Source: Symbiodinium natans (lineage: Eukaryota; Sar; Dinophyceae; Suessiales; Symbiodiniaceae). Taken from it: 64,000 nt of DNA. Where the stretch lies: assembly GCA_905221605.1 (NCBI GenBank), contig CAJNDS010002745.1, forward strand, positions 1,892,203-1,956,202, written 5' to 3'. The notes below the pieces were generated by a model, which worked only from the letters and a program-made list of their open reading frames with translations, ran no database searches and was not told where the DNA came from. Shown piece after piece: positions 21,036 to 31,642 of this stretch; positions within the stretch are counted from its first letter, which is position 1; every line of letters begins with the position of its first letter. The position numbers and the translations under genes are program-made.

Positions 21036-21624
21036 GTTTCGGGGGTTTAGGCCTACATGGCCTCCAGGGCCGGCTACTCCCGGGTTCGAAAAGGGCTTGC
21101 CGCGCCCTTGCGGTAACAGACATCCGCCCAATTTCCCAGGGGATTTTGCTTGTAGGGTTTAGGGTTTAGGGTTTAGGGTTCGGGGTTCGGGGTTTGGGGT
21201 TTGGGGTTTGGGGTTTGGGGTTTGGGGTTTGGGGTTTAGGGTTTAGGGTTTAGTCTTGTGATGGAGGGCCTACATCCTGCACCCTAAACCCTACACATGC
21301 TAAGCTCTGAACCCCAAACCCTAAATTTTAAGCTCTGAATCTAAACTCACGAAAACCACTAAAAACAGGCTTGTGGGCGACAAGTGGGTAGTTCTCTAAA
21401 TTCGGTTGCAGGTTCCCCTACCCGTAACATCAGGATCCCAACAGTTGCCCTAAAAACCCAAACCCCAAACCCCAAACCCCAAACCCTAAACCCTAAACCC
21501 TAAACCCTAAACCCTAAACCCTAAACCCTAATTTAAGTTCGGGAACTAGATAGCCCATGTCGGGCCCAAGGGTAGGTTTTCGGGAAAACGGCTTCAATGT
21601 CCCCTTGCCAACACAACACTGCAC

Positions 21625-21708
21625 CTGACACCGAGGGCAGATTCCAGCTGGCATCACAGAAACAATCGATCACACGGATATCTGTCGAGGGCTCGTAATT
21701 GATCCAAG
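21625..21708 (-). CDS. Putative exon, unknown protein
   Basis: Minus strand frame: WINYEPSTDIRVIDCFCD and ASWNLPSVS, ending TCAG|GTGCAG. The 5' border is unclear (ATTACGAG is a candidate). Composition is convincingly protein-like. Confidence 0.45.
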
Positions 21709-21845
21709 TGGCAGGTTTAGGGTTTAGGGTTTAGGGTTTAGGGTTTAGGGTTTAGGGTTTAGGGTTTAGGGTGTAGGGTTTAGGGTTTAGGGTTTAGGGT
21801 TTAGGGTTTAGGGTCTTTCAAGATGTCAAGCTCAGAACCCTTCAA

Positions 21846-21905
21846 AACAGCACGCGTACAGGCTTCACTCCTGGAGTCCGGATTGGACTGCGGGCGCGCC
21901 AAGAA
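21846..21905 (-). CDS. Putative exon, unknown protein
   Basis: Minus strand frame gives LVSWRARSPIRTPGVKPVRV. Borders are not clear. Confidence 0.28.
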
Positions 21906-22177
21906 ACCAACCACAAACTGAAGGTCAGGCCCCTTAAGCCCTAAACCCTAAACCCTAAACCCTAAAGCGCTGATAATTTTCTTGAGAGATGGGCTTCTCT
22001 TCCAGACTCTTCCACAGATATCCCAGAACCCGAGGAATTCTCCGGAACATCTCAGCCCAACCCTTGCCTTCAGACTCCGAAGATACTTCATGTTTCGGGT
22101 TTAGGGTTTAGGGTTAGGGTGTAGAGTTTAGGGTTTAGGGTTTAAGGTTTAAAGTTTGAGGTTCAAGGCTTAGATCC

Positions 22178-22240
22178 CCGGCAAGACACACTCGCCTGGC
22201 CTGCTGCTCAAAGGGGCACTTCGTCGGAAGAAGTTCTGTC
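22178..22240. CDS. Exon-like island, strand unresolved
   Basis: Minus: RQNFFRRSAPLSSRPGECVL. Plus: RQDTLAWPAAQRGTSSEEVL, ending CAG|GGTTTAGGG. Both are open and protein-like. Confidence 0.28.
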
Positions 22241-22394
22241 GCAGGGTTTAGGGTTTAGGGCTTGCGGCTTGCGATTCAGAGAGGAGACCCTAAACCTACA
22301 AGCCCGAAACCGAAACCCTAAAGCTGCAAACAATACCTATAATCAACTATCAACCTGAAACCCTAGACCCTGAACCCTAAACCTATAACCTTTA

Positions 22395-22488
22395 AACCCT
22401 GGAGGTCTTGGCGTGGCTCTTGCATGTGAGTGTCTGGCATCTTCTCTGCAGCTTCTCGCAGCCACAGGACAGCAGCCACCCAAGAAGG
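22395..22488 (-). CDS. Putative exon, unknown protein
   Basis: Minus strand: LLGWLLSCGCEKLQRRCQ, TLTCKSHAKTS. Four Cys. Borders are not determined. Confidence 0.33.
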
Positions 22489-22661
22489 GCTTAGGGTTTA
22501 GGGTTTAGCTTCGGGGGTCTTTAAGGATGGGTTTGGGACACAGCACGCGTCATGCACACAGGTCGCGAAGCCCAACTGCAAAGGTTAGCGCTCAGCCCTG
22601 AAACACCTGGAGACCAGATGCCTTTAACGGTGCGAGTTTTGCCGCCAACTCAACAAAGAAG

Positions 22662-22915
22662 TTAGTCAATGACCAGCTCGGGGGCAAGGGAGTAGGAGGT
22701 TACGCGACCACCTACCCCTAACCCCCTAACCCTTCTCTGCGTGTGCACTGCTGGAAAAATTGTGCATTTCCAGGTGAGGGCTTCACAGGGACTTCTGCAG
22801 CTTGGAAAAATCCTACCCTCGACCCAACCTGCAAACCGTAAACTGACAACAAGAGTAACAAGAAACAACCCCCAATGCTCGAAGAATCCCTTAACCCCAA
22901 AAGCCCAAAACCCAA
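22662..22915 (-). other. Overlapping open frames, doubtful
   Basis: Two minus frames and one plus frame of 65-68 codons overlap here. Candidate coding pieces are CRSPCEALTWKCTIFPAVH (minus) and KIVHFQVRASQGLLQLGKI (plus). I cannot choose between them. Confidence 0.2.
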
Positions 22916-23383
22916 ACCCTAAACACCAAACCCTAATTGAATCCTAAACCCCAATGAAATCCCAAACGCTCATTGGACCTCCAACCTGTTTGAACCCTAG
23001 GCCCTAAACCCCAAACCCTGAACCCTAAACCTCAAACCCTAATCCCCCTAAGGCCTAAACCCCAAACCCTAAACCCTAAACCCTAAACCCTAAACCCTAA
23101 ACCCTAAACCCTAAACCCTAAACCCTAAACCACAATCCCTTCCGCGGCCTCCACGGCAGAAGCCACGCGGAGTCGGCGCTGGCGCAGGGGCAGCAGGGGC
23201 CACCTCCTGTCTTTCGAAGGGTTTAGGGTTTAGGGTTTAGGGTTTAGGGTTTAGGGTTTAGGGTTTAGGGTTTAGGGTTTAGGGTTTAGGGTTTAGGGTT
23301 TAGGGTTTAGGGTCTCTTTGAAAAACCTCAGCTATTAATTAAACCCAAGAGCTTACAACTTACACCCTCAAAACCAAACTGGT

Positions 23384-23491
23384 GGTGCACGTGTACGTAT
23401 GTAAGTAGGGTTACAAGTAGGGTAGGCTATGATTATGACCTTGCTTAGGGCACATTTAACCCTGCCTACAAGTACCCATAAACCTCCAAGC
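23384..23491. mobile_element. MITE family 2 copy
   Basis: GTGTACGTATGTAAGTAGGG, core GGCTATGATTATGACCTTGC, right end ACAAGTACCCATAAACCTCC. The left terminus is partly lost. Confidence 0.7.
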
Positions 23492-23596
23492 AGAACCCTA
23501 TCCGTCCACCCTAAACACTAAACCCTAAACCCTAAACCCTAAACCCTACACCATACAAACCCAAAACCCTAAACCTCAAACCGTCTCAGCCCAAAC

Positions 23597-23681
23597 CGGT
23601 GCCCGCCTGGCGCACGTAGCGCTGCTGCGCCGGGCCGGTCCCCTCGAGGGCGCGCAGGTCCAGGACCTCTTCGGCTCGAAC
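23597..23681 (-). CDS. Putative exon, unknown protein
   Basis: Minus strand: VRAEEVLDLRALEGTGPAQQ, RYVRQAGTG, with nearly all third positions G or C, ending ACCG|GTTTGGG. Strongly coding-like and acidic/basic balanced. Confidence 0.48.
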
Positions 23682-24076
23682 CCCTTTAGGGTTTAGGGGT
23701 TGAGGGGTTTAGGGGTTGAGGGGTTTAGGGTTTAGGGTTTAAGGTTTAGGGGTTGAGGGGTTGAGGGGTTGAGTCCTGATAAACACGAAACCCTAAAACC
23801 AAAAACCCGAAAGACCTAAAGCCCCAAAATCCTGAAAGTCGGGCTTCGGGTTGGAGGATCCTTTGCGCCCCTGAAAAATGAAGGCCCAACATGCAGATGG
23901 CCATGTGACTCTACCTTGGAAGTCGCGGGTTTAGGGTTTAGGGCTTCGGGCTTTTCATCATGGGACTCTGGCTTGGAGCGCTAAGGTTGCAGAAAGGCAG
24001 TGTCGTGGACACCTGTTTTAGTGTACACGGCACGTCTTGCTGGAAAACGAGTCTCTGCAACTATCTTTGTACGGTT

Positions 24077-24202
24077 CTACAGGGTGGGGCCCCCTTACTA
24101 TACTAACTGTAGTTAAGGGACTTATAACCCAACTTAGGGTCCTTATAACCCAATTTAGGGCCCTTATAACTCTACTTATAACTCGGGGGCCCCACCCTGT
24201 AG
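24077..24202. mobile_element. MITE family 4 copy, inverted relative to 1.3 kb
   Basis: CTACAGGGTGGGGCCCCC...GGGGGCCCCACCCTGTAG termini. The interior TTATAACCCAATTTAGGGCC repeats are the reverse complement of the copy at 1313-1436, with high identity. Confidence 0.87.
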
Positions 24203-24240
24203 GGTTTCGGGTTCTGGGCAGGGTGTGTCGAAGGCTAAGC

Positions 24241-24480
24241 GCAAGTTCACCAGTTCACCAACTCACCGGTTCACCAACTCACCGGTTCACCGGTTCACGA
24301 ATCCTTCCCCCCTTGGGTTTACGGTTTAGGGTTTAGGGTTTTTGGGGTTTAACCCTAAACCCTAAACCCTAAACCCTAAACCCTAAAACCCCCCCCCCCC
24401 CCCCGCCCCAGGGCGGGAAACATTGGTGAATTGGTGAACCGGTGAACCGGTGAACTGGTGAATTGGTGACTCAGTGAATT
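24241..24480. repeat. Inverted pair of short tandem repeats (CACCGGTT/AACCGGTG)
   Basis: 24243-24300 repeats GTTCACCAACTCACCG; 24421-24475 carries the complement GAATTGGTGAACCGGTGAAC. Between them are TTTAGGG, then CCCTAAA, then a C-run, so the whole block can fold back on itself. Confidence 0.85.
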
Positions 24481-24499
24481 CGTGACTTGACTTGGAGAC

Positions 24500-24893
24500 T
24501 CGCCTCCTACATCGACTTCGCGGCTTGTTCTATCTCGACTGCAATGAGCTTTGATGTGAGAGAGAGAGAAGCTTGAAAGTTGCATTCATATTATGCTCAC
24601 GGTGTCGATGTCCGACGCTAAAGTCAATTTGAACTTATAGAAGCGTTTCCCTTTGCCAAGCAGAAAAGAATCACAGTACTAGAGAGAGAGGGCGATCACA
24701 TTCAAAACAATGAATGTCTAAATCCCTGTGCATAGTAGGCAGAACAGTAAATGAATGGGAAGGCAGGGCTAAGGCCTACGAAAGCACAAATGCTCTGGAA
24801 TTTAGCAAGGGCGCTCAATCAATGCCTTCACCAAGCAACATTGTTCAAAGCAAGGTTGCTCCCGAACAGACGGACGCACTGTTTAATGGGCCC
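24500..24893. other. Unique region without telomere repeats, possible exon
   Basis: A plus-strand frame of 60 codons (24714-24896) includes TVNEWEGRAKAYESTNALEF and KGAQSMPSPSNIVQSK. Two GAGAGAGAG runs lie at 24560 and 24680. No borders or family are recognised. Confidence 0.28.
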
Positions 24894-25007
24894 TAAACCC
24901 TAAACCCTAAACCCTAAACCCTAAACCCTAAACCCTAAACCCTAAACCCGTTTGTCAGCAGACACCCTAATCGCGACGAAGCTTTCGGTTCGAAGCAGTC
25001 GCACAAC

Positions 25008-25151
25008 CCTATCAAGCAACCAGAGCTTGAACTTTTGAGGTTTAGGGCTTAGGGTTTAGGAGGCTATATTTAGGGTTCAACCCTATCAAGCAACAGAGTT
25101 TGAACTTCTGAGGTTTAGGGCTTAGGGTTTAGGAGGCCATATTTAGGGTTG
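25008..25151. repeat. Tandem duplication of a 72-bp segment
   Basis: CCTATCAAGCAACCAGAGC...GGAGGCTATATTTAGGGTT is repeated at once with few changes (25084-25151). Each unit contains GAGGTTTAGGGCTTAGGG. Confidence 0.9.
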
Positions 25152-25385
25152 TTTTGAAGGGAGCACCGGCTGAGCGACGCTGTCAATGTCGAACTCTACA
25201 CGAGGACGAGCATTGAGCCCTCGGTGACGTTGATGCCTTTGCCCTTGAAAGCCTTTCCGGCAAGTGTGTGGCGCTTCCGTCAGTGATTCCCACTTCGCCA
25301 CAGCAAAGTTTGTGTGTGGCTTGCTGTATCCAAACCCCTGTAGGATGTCGCCTTCAACCTCGCTCTTGGCATACTCAAACTCAAA
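25146..25385 (-). CDS. Putative exon (about 79 codons), unknown protein
   Basis: Minus strand open frame: FEYAKSEVEGDILQGFGY, SKPHTNFAVAKWESLTEAP, RPRVEFDIDSVAQPVLP. A second frame in the middle (AGKAFKGKGINVTEGSMLV) is also protein-like, so a one-base frameshift or a hidden intron near 25265 is possible. A family is not recognised. Confidence 0.38.
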
Positions 25386-26310
25386 GATGGACTACTCCAC
25401 CTTCAACTTCTATCCCTTCATCATCTGAACAGTCTCATGCTTGGAAAGTTCCCATAGCTTGGGTGCTGGGTTTAGGGTTGAGGGTTTAGGGTTCAGGGTC
25501 TATAGGGTTTAGGCTAGAACAAAGGGGCCGTACTTTCGGATCCCTTTAAACAAGAGCAAGGGGCTACACTAAGGGGCCTCCCCCGGTTCTCCAACCTTAC
25601 CAAAACAACGCCCCCAAGCTTGAGATTTGAAAAGGGGTTTAGAACCCCAAACCCCGACGCCTTGAATGCTAACCCTTGCATGCTAAACCCCAATAACCCT
25701 AACTACCCCAATTGCCTGGGTTACCCCAGTTACCCAAATCACCCTAAACCCTAAGCCCGAGGCCCGAAGCCCTAAACCCTAAACCCTAAACGCTAGACCC
25801 TTGGTCTGAAAGCCTAAACCCTGCAAACCCTAAGCTTCGAACCCCGGGCATGAGAAGCACCCCCACCCCCCACCCCCCCCCCCACCACCTCGCCGTCGTC
25901 CGTCTTGTTTGCCTGACTTTTTGTTTAACTCGGATTTCGGAGCAAAGTAAGACCCTTTATCGGGTTGGGTGTTTAGGGTGGAGGGTTTCGGGTTCTTGTG
26001 CTGTGATATCTTTCATACACGCATATCCCATAGGTTAGCTAAAGGTAGTCATAGCCCTATTGTAGGTACCTATGACGCTGCTGACAACTAACCATGAGCC
26101 TCTCCTTCGTTCTGCCTGCATCACCAGCGCCCGAGAACTTCCGCACTTAAGGCTTAGGCCTTAGGCTTTGGGGTTTAGGGCTTCGGGTTTTGGGGTTTAG
26201 GGTTTGGGGTTTGGGGGCTAGGGTCCAAAATTTGCAGGATTTAGGGTTTAGGGTTTAGGGTTTAGGGTTTAGGGGTTAGGGTTTAAAGTTTAGAGTTCAG
26301 GGCTGCGTAC

Positions 26311-26370
26311 GAGGCCTTCTTGACGTCCTCCGCGCGAAAGAGCTGCGCCGCGGCAGAGTCGGTGATGGTC
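26311..26370 (-). CDS. Putative exon, unknown protein
   Basis: Minus strand: GAAAGTCCCCCCAG acceptor, then TITDSAAAQLFRAEDVKKAS, ending TC|GTACGC. High third-position GC and clear borders. Confidence 0.5.
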
Positions 26371-26599
26371 CTGGGGGGACTTTCGGCTTGAAACCAAAAA
26401 GCCGAAGCCCTAAACCCCTAACCCTAAACCCCAAAAACCCTTGAACCCCTAAACCTAAACCCTAAACCCTAAACCCTAAACCCTAAACCCTAAACCCTAA
26501 ACCCTAAACCCTAAACCCTAAACCCTAAACCCTAAACCCTAAACCCTAAACCCTAAACTTAAATAATTATCCCAAACCCTAAAGGCGTAAGGCGGAGGT

Positions 26600-26660
26600 T
26601 TTTCGGATCGCGCGCGCTCCGGCCTGGTCGTGCCACAGGGGGAGTGTGCGGGGAGGAGTG
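26600..26660 (-). CDS. Putative exon, unknown protein
   Basis: Minus strand: C-rich lead, then LPLWHDQAGARAIRKTSA. GGCACGACCAG may be an internal acceptor, so the exact start is uncertain. Confidence 0.35.
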
Positions 26661-26696
26661 GGCAGCCCGGGACCCTGAACCCCCCAAACCCTAAGC

Positions 26697-26772
26697 CCTA
26701 AGCCCTAAGCCCTAAGCCCTAAGCCCTAAACCCTAAGCCCTAAGCCCTAAGCCCTAAGCCCTAAACCCTAAG
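26697..26772 (-). repeat. CCCTAAG variant array
   Basis: About ten CCCTAAG units with an occasional CCCTAAA. Confidence 0.95.
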
Positions 26773-27033
26773 TTTGGGGTTTTAAGGGTTTAGGGTTTGG
26801 GGTCGGGGGTTTGCGTGTCTAAGACCGACAAAACCTACTGTTTTCGAGCTATGTAGAAAGACCTACGAGGTTGGCCCTCAACACACTTCTCGAAGATGCC
26901 CCTGCAATATGCCTTGGAGCCCCAAGGCGAGTGCTTAGGGTTTAGGGTTTAGGGTTTAGGGTTTAGGGTTTAGGGTTTAGGGTTTAGGGTTTAGGGTTTA
27001 GGGTTTAGGGTTTAGGGTTTAGGGTTTGAGGTT

Positions 27034-27111
27034 AAACCCCTCCATCCGGCTTCCGAATTGACCACTCAGGCCGAGAGGCATCCTCACTGCTGCATCACGG
27101 GTGCCCTCATC
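27034..27111 (-). CDS. Putative exon, unknown protein
   Basis: Minus strand: CTGCGCTTGGCCAG, then DEGTRDAAVRMPLGLSGQFG. The plus strand (HPHCCITGALILAKRR) is also open after CACTCAG. Confidence 0.35.
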
Positions 27112-27304
27112 CTGGCCAAGCGCAGAGTCGCAGAGGGCTCAGGGTTTAGGATTGATAGGGTTTAGGGTTTAGGGTTTAGGGTTTGGGGTTTAGGGTTTAG
27201 GGTTTAGGGTTTAGGGTTTAGGGTTTAGGGTTTAGGGTTTAGGGTTTAGGGTTTAGGGTTTAGGGTTTAGGGTTTAGGGTTTAGGGTTTAGGCAACCTAG
27301 CAAA

Positions 27305-27425
27305 CGACACAGGGCTCCCATTTCAAATCCCTAAGTTCTTCTCCTGGCCATGCCCGAGAAGATTCTTGCAAAGCCGTGGCTGCTTTTCGTTGTTCACATC
27401 TATGAGGGAGACTCACCACATCAAA
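27305..27425. CDS. Exon-like island, strand unresolved
   Basis: Plus: ILAKPWLLFVVHIYEGDSP. Minus: VNNEKQPRLCKNLLGHGQEK after GAGTCTCCCTCATAG. Both are protein-like. Confidence 0.3.
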
Positions 27426-28415
27426 AGAAGACCTTAACCCTAAACCCCAAACCCTAAACCCTAAACCCCAAACCCTAAACCCTAAACCCTAAACCCTAAA
27501 TCCTAAACCCTAAACCCTAAACCCTAAACCCTAAGCCCCAAACCCTAAACCCTAAACCCCAAACCCTAAACCCTAAACCCTAAACACCAAACCCCAAACC
27601 CTGAACCCCAAACCCGGGGTGCCACGCAGGCCTACAGCTGCACGCATGGATTGGGGGACCCTGGGTCCCTCAACCCTGGTACAACTTTTGGGGTTTAGGG
27701 TTTAGGGTTTAGGGTTTAGGGTTTAGGGTTTAGGGTTTAGGGTTTAGGGGGGCCGTGAATCACTGCCTAGGCCTGTAAACAACAATGCCTTATAAACCTT
27801 TAGACCCTAAACCCAGAACCCCTAAGCCCCTAAGCCCCTAAACCCCTAAACCCCGAACTCCCAAACGTTAGTCAAACACTACGCCTTGAACTGGAAATAA
27901 GCCCATAAACCCTGAAACCTGAACCCTAAGCCCTCAACCCTAAACCCTAAACCCCAAAACGACAAGGCTGGGGGTCCTCAGCGGAAGCGGCCATGTCCTC
28001 AGCCCGGGCATTCGGGTTTCAGGGGTTTTAGGGGTTTGAGCGGTTTAGGGGTTTAGGGTTGTTTTAAGGGTTTAGGGTTAAGGGTTTAGGGTTTGGGGTT
28101 GGGGGGTTTGGGGTTTGGGGTTTGGGCTTTGGGGTTTAGGGTTTAGGATTGCGGCCCACAGAAAAGACTTGCCTGGGTGCAGGGCTCAAAGCTTCGAGTT
28201 TGAAGGAGGGCGCGTGGCTCAGCTAATCTTTTTTCAGACGGTTGAGGGTTTTAGGAGAGTTTGGGGGCCTGCAGGGCTTGGGGGGAGTTTTGGGGCTTGG
28301 GGTTTCGGGCTTAGGGCTTAGGGTTGAGGGTTTAGGGCTTTTAGGGTTGAGGGCTTTCAGGGCTTTGGGGTTTTGGGGTTTTAAGTTCGAGGTTTTGGGT
28401 TTCAGGGCTTCTGAC

Positions 28416-28480
28416 CTGTACCGCGTCACTGAGGACTGGGCATCATTCAGTTCGGGACCGCTGCGGCCATCTGCAGAGAC
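28416..28480 (-). CDS. Putative exon, unknown protein
   Basis: Minus strand: TTGGAAGAGCTTCCAG, then VSADGRSGPELNDAQSSVTR, ending ACAG|GTCAGA. Both borders are good. The plus strand (SDLYRVTEDWASFSSGPLRP) is also open. Confidence 0.4.
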
Positions 28481-29210
28481 CTGGAAGCTCTTCCAATTCA
28501 GGGTTTTTGTTGGGCTTCTGGGGTTTAGGGGCACCCCAAACCCAAAAACCTTAAACCCTAAGCCATAAACCCTAAACCTTAAATCCTAAACCCTAAACCC
28601 TAACCCTAAACCCTAAACCCTAAATCCCAAGCCCAAAAACCCAAAACCCTAAGCCGCCCAAGTCCTAAACCCAAGGCACAGCGACGGCGACACCCTCCCT
28701 CGCCAGCCGAATCGCATCCAGCTACTGCAGTCCATCTCACGGCGTCAGTCTTGCTAAAGCTTCAAGCTAGGTATAACCCTAAACCCTAAACCCTAAACCC
28801 TAAAATCACACTTTCATGCCTCACAGGACGTACAACAGAGCATGCTGAACACACACCGAAGCCGCGAACCCTAAACCCGAAACAATAGATTCCGAACACC
28901 GAAACCCGCTGCGCCCTTATCCCCTTGACCTCATGTTTACGGCGTAGGGTTCCGGGTCGAGGATTTGAAGCTTGAGGTTCATGAAGAAAAACCTTATGTA
29001 CCTTGTCATGCTGACTCTGAACCCTAAACACTAAACCCTAAATCTATTTATAAAATTTTATAAAGCGCCCTGAGGTCTAAGATCTATCTTGAAACCGACT
29101 GCAGGCACGTGGAACACATACCTCAGGGGCCTGTCTAATTGCCCTAAACCGTAATCCTGGAACCCTAAACCCCTTAAGCCCTAGACCCAAAATGAGATCC
29201 CAAGGGCCAC

Positions 29211-29318
29211 TTGGCAGCCCAGCAACCATATTGTGATGAGGGAACCCTTTTTTTGGGGTTGGTTCTTTTATCAGGGAGCCTTGAACCAAAAGAAGTGAAC
29301 AGCCCACCACTGGGCTAC
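29211..29318. mobile_element. MITE family 9 copy
   Basis: GGCAGCCCAGCAACCATATT at the left and CACTGGGCTACCC at the right. The inner arms AACCCTTTTTTTGGGG and GGAGCCTTGAACCAAAAGAA are as in other copies. Confidence 0.7.
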
Positions 29319-29401
29319 CCTAAACCCTAAGCCCTAGACCCTAAACCCAAAATGAATTCCCAAAGCCATGAAACCCCAGAGTGCTACCCACGCCTGGAGG
29401 G

Positions 29402-29466
29402 ACTGCTTAGCTGTCACCAGCGCGGCATGCGTTGCACAAAGGAGCAGGCTCCATCGCCTTGTCTTG
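29402..29466 (-). CDS. Putative exon, unknown protein
   Basis: Minus strand: LQDKAMEPAPLCNACRAGDS, with a CxxC pair. Borders are uncertain. Confidence 0.36.
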
Positions 29467-29602
29467 GAGTCTGGGGTTTAGGGTTTAGAGTTTAGGGTTC
29501 AGGGTTTGGGGTTAGGGTTTCGGGCCACTAAACCGACCAAACCCGAAACTTCCGCAACTTCCGAAACCGTCTGAACACTCCCCCAGCTGCACTAGGAATA
29601 GC

Positions 29603-29682
29603 ATGGGAAGATGCAGGCATCTGGATGATGTGTCAGAAGGGCCATGTACTGCAGGTCCCCGATATTAAGCCTTTCCATTCAA
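29603..29682 (-). CDS. Putative exon, unknown protein
   Basis: Minus strand: LNIGDLQYMALLTHHPDAC, IFPCYS. Good residue balance; borders are uncertain. Confidence 0.38.
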
Positions 29683-29834
29683 TTCAAGGCACTAAACCCT
29701 GAACACTGAACCCTAAACCCTAAACTCTAAACCGCCCTAAACCCTAACTGATCCCTTCCTGCACACCCCCAAGTACCCTCAAGAAGCGCCTCAGCGGACA
29801 TTCAGGGTTTTACGGCTTAGGGTTTAGGGTTTGG

Positions 29835-29905
29835 GGCTGCTGCCGCCTTGCAATGCCCCGTGGTCGGCCACGGCTGGCCATGTGTACCTTGGCTTCCAGC
29901 AGTAT
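29835..29905 (-). CDS. Putative exon, unknown protein
   Basis: Minus strand: RILLEAKVHMASRGRPRGIA. GCCAAG|GTACAC is a possible donor inside it, so the exon may end at LLEAK. Confidence 0.36.
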
Positions 29906-30185
29906 GCGGGGGGATAAGGGGTTGCCGAAAAAAAATGAGGGGTTTACCCTTTTTGGGGGGTTTAGGGTTTAGGGTTTAGGGTTTAGGGTTTAGGGTTTGG
30001 GGTTTAGGGTTTAGGGTTTAGGGTTTAGGAATAGGGTTTAGGGTTTAGGGGTAGGGTTCAGGTGTAGGGGTTTAGCCTTTTTGGGGGTGTCTAGGGCAAG
30101 GGTTATAGCAGATGGGCGTGGACCCCAGAAATAGTATCCACGGGCTCTTCAGAAAGCCGTTGCAACCACTATAACCCCGCTACGT

Positions 30186-30275
30186 CCTTTTCTTGGTGGC
30201 TTGTAGGGCTGACTCCGGCTTGGGTGCGCTGTGTGTTGTGACAATGCGCCCGCGGATTGCTTCATCCGAGGCATG
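30186..30275 (-). CDS. Putative exon, unknown protein
   Basis: Minus strand: HASDEAIRGRIVTTHSAPKP, ESALQATKKR. A stop follows soon after, consistent with an exon end near 30186. Confidence 0.42.
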
Positions 30276-30338
30276 GACATGGGTTTAGGGTTTAGGGTTT
30301 AGGGTTTAGGGTTTAGGGTTTAGGGTTTAGGGTTTAGG

Positions 30339-30400
30339 GTTTGGGGTTTGGGGTTTGGGGTTTGGGGTTTGGGGTTTGGGGTTTGGGGTTTGGGGTTTAG
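30339..30400 (+). repeat. TTTGGGG variant block
   Basis: Eight consecutive TTTGGGG units follow normal TTTAGGG units (30281-30338). Similar blocks lie at 21184-21236 and 47093-47124. Confidence 0.95.
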
Positions 30401-30401
30401 G

Positions 30402-30512
30402 GGACATCGGAAGGAAGTTGTTCTGCAAGAGGCTTCTGCAAACCGGGTTTTCTCCCCCACTGGACAGCAAGTTCTTGTCCGGTCCATGCGCGAGGCAAAC
30501 CACAACCCTACA
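30402..30512 (-). CDS. Putative exon, unknown protein
   Basis: Minus strand: VVVCLAHGPDKNLLSSGG, ENPVCRSLLQNNFLPMS, then straight into telomere repeats. A second frame is also open but less protein-like. Confidence 0.42.
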
Positions 30513-30785
30513 TGACCACAACTAGGCCCCTACACTGCTATCAGCCTTCTAACCTCAAACCCTAAACCCTAAACCCTAAACCCTAAACCCTAAACCCCCC
30601 GAAAACCACGAAACTATTATCAAACCTCAAGCCCTTACGTTGAAGCCCAGGAACTTCCCCCCACCCCAAACCCTAAACCCTAAACCCCAAACCCTAAACC
30701 CTAAACCCTAAACCCTAAAACCCTAAACCCTAAACCCTAAACCCTAAACCCTAAGCCCCACACTCGAATCTCTTTGGTTGCAGCT

Positions 30786-30868
30786 GGGGGTCGCCGGCTC
30801 CGGTCTACCGGCTGGGTTTGCAGACAACTCCCTGGCTCATCTTGAGCCATCTCAGCTGCGGGGGTTTA
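30786..30868. CDS. Exon-like island, strand unresolved
   Basis: Plus: AATCTCTTTGGTTGCAG acceptor, then LGVAGSGLPAGFADNSLAHL. Minus: AACCCCCGCAG, then LRWLKMSQGVVCKPS|GTAGAC. Both have good borders. Confidence 0.33.
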
Positions 30869-31199
30869 GGGGTTTAGAGGGGTCTTGGGGTGTTGGGGTT
30901 TAGGGTTTAGGGTTTAGGGTTTAGGGTTTAGGGTTTAGGGTTTAGGGTTTTGGGCTTAGGGTTTACGGCTGCGGGGGTAGGGATTTAGGGGTTTATAGGA
31001 TGTAGGTGGTGTGGGGGTTTAGTGGTCTAGGGGTTTACAGGGTGCAGGGGTGTAGGGGTTTGGGGTTTAGGGTTAAGGGGTTCAGGGGGTGAGGGGTTTA
31101 GGGGTGCATAGGTTACACGTGCATCGGGGTTCTGGGTTCGGGGCTTAGCATCTAGGAATTAAGGTCTTGGTTTTGCGCTTTAGGGTTTAGGACTTCGCT

Positions 31200-31470
31200 T
31201 CATCAAGTGGAAGGGTCTTGGTGTCCAGGGAAATCAGATCTTCCAGGGCTCAGAAAGTTTATCAGGTCCGCGCGCAAGGCTTTCAAGATTTAAGCCTAGA
31301 AATAAGTGCACGACTGAATGCATGAATATGCACATGTTTTACATTTATCTGCCTATCTTTCTGTATCTATTTCCATTTTACGTACATGTAGCTTCTGTCT
31401 ATGTTTATATTGAAGTCTCGGGTGATGACCACCCACCCCACAAGACCGAGCTAGAGCATAAGCGTTTAGG
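31200..31470. other. AT-rich unique spacer
   Basis: No telomere repeats, low GC, many ATG/TAT words, no coding frame. A similar AT-rich island is at 55080-55260. Confidence 0.5.
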
Positions 31471-31547
31471 GTTTAGGGTTTAGGCTTGCGAAAATCAAAA
31501 ATGAGTAGCAAAAGGCTGTTTGATGTTCGGGGGGAGAGGACTGCTAC

Positions 31548-31642
31548 AATCGCTGAAGTGACAGTTCGTTCTCGGGCGCGGCTACTCCAGCTGGAAAGGA
31601 ACCGATTGTTCGGAAACCTCTCCACATGTAAAAGGCTGTCAC
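31548..31642 (-). CDS. Putative exon, unknown protein
   Basis: Minus strand: GGTGCTCAGCAACTAG, then VTAFYMWRGFRTIGSFPAG, VAAPENELSLQR, ending TT|GTAGCA. The plus strand starts with an ATG frame (SSKRLFDVRGERTATIAE) that is also plausible. Confidence 0.38.

Noticed and set aside
28242-28568. 108-codon plus-strand Gly/Leu/Phe-rich gene (GLGFRVWGF style)
   Set aside because: Most of it is translated TTTAGGG/TTTGGGG variants. Only the island 28416-28480 is kept, and there the minus-strand borders are better.
30320-30521. Proteins rich in NPKPQTPNPKP
   Set aside because: These are direct translations of CCCCAAACCCCAAA/CCCTAAA arrays; the same peptides occur wherever such arrays lie.
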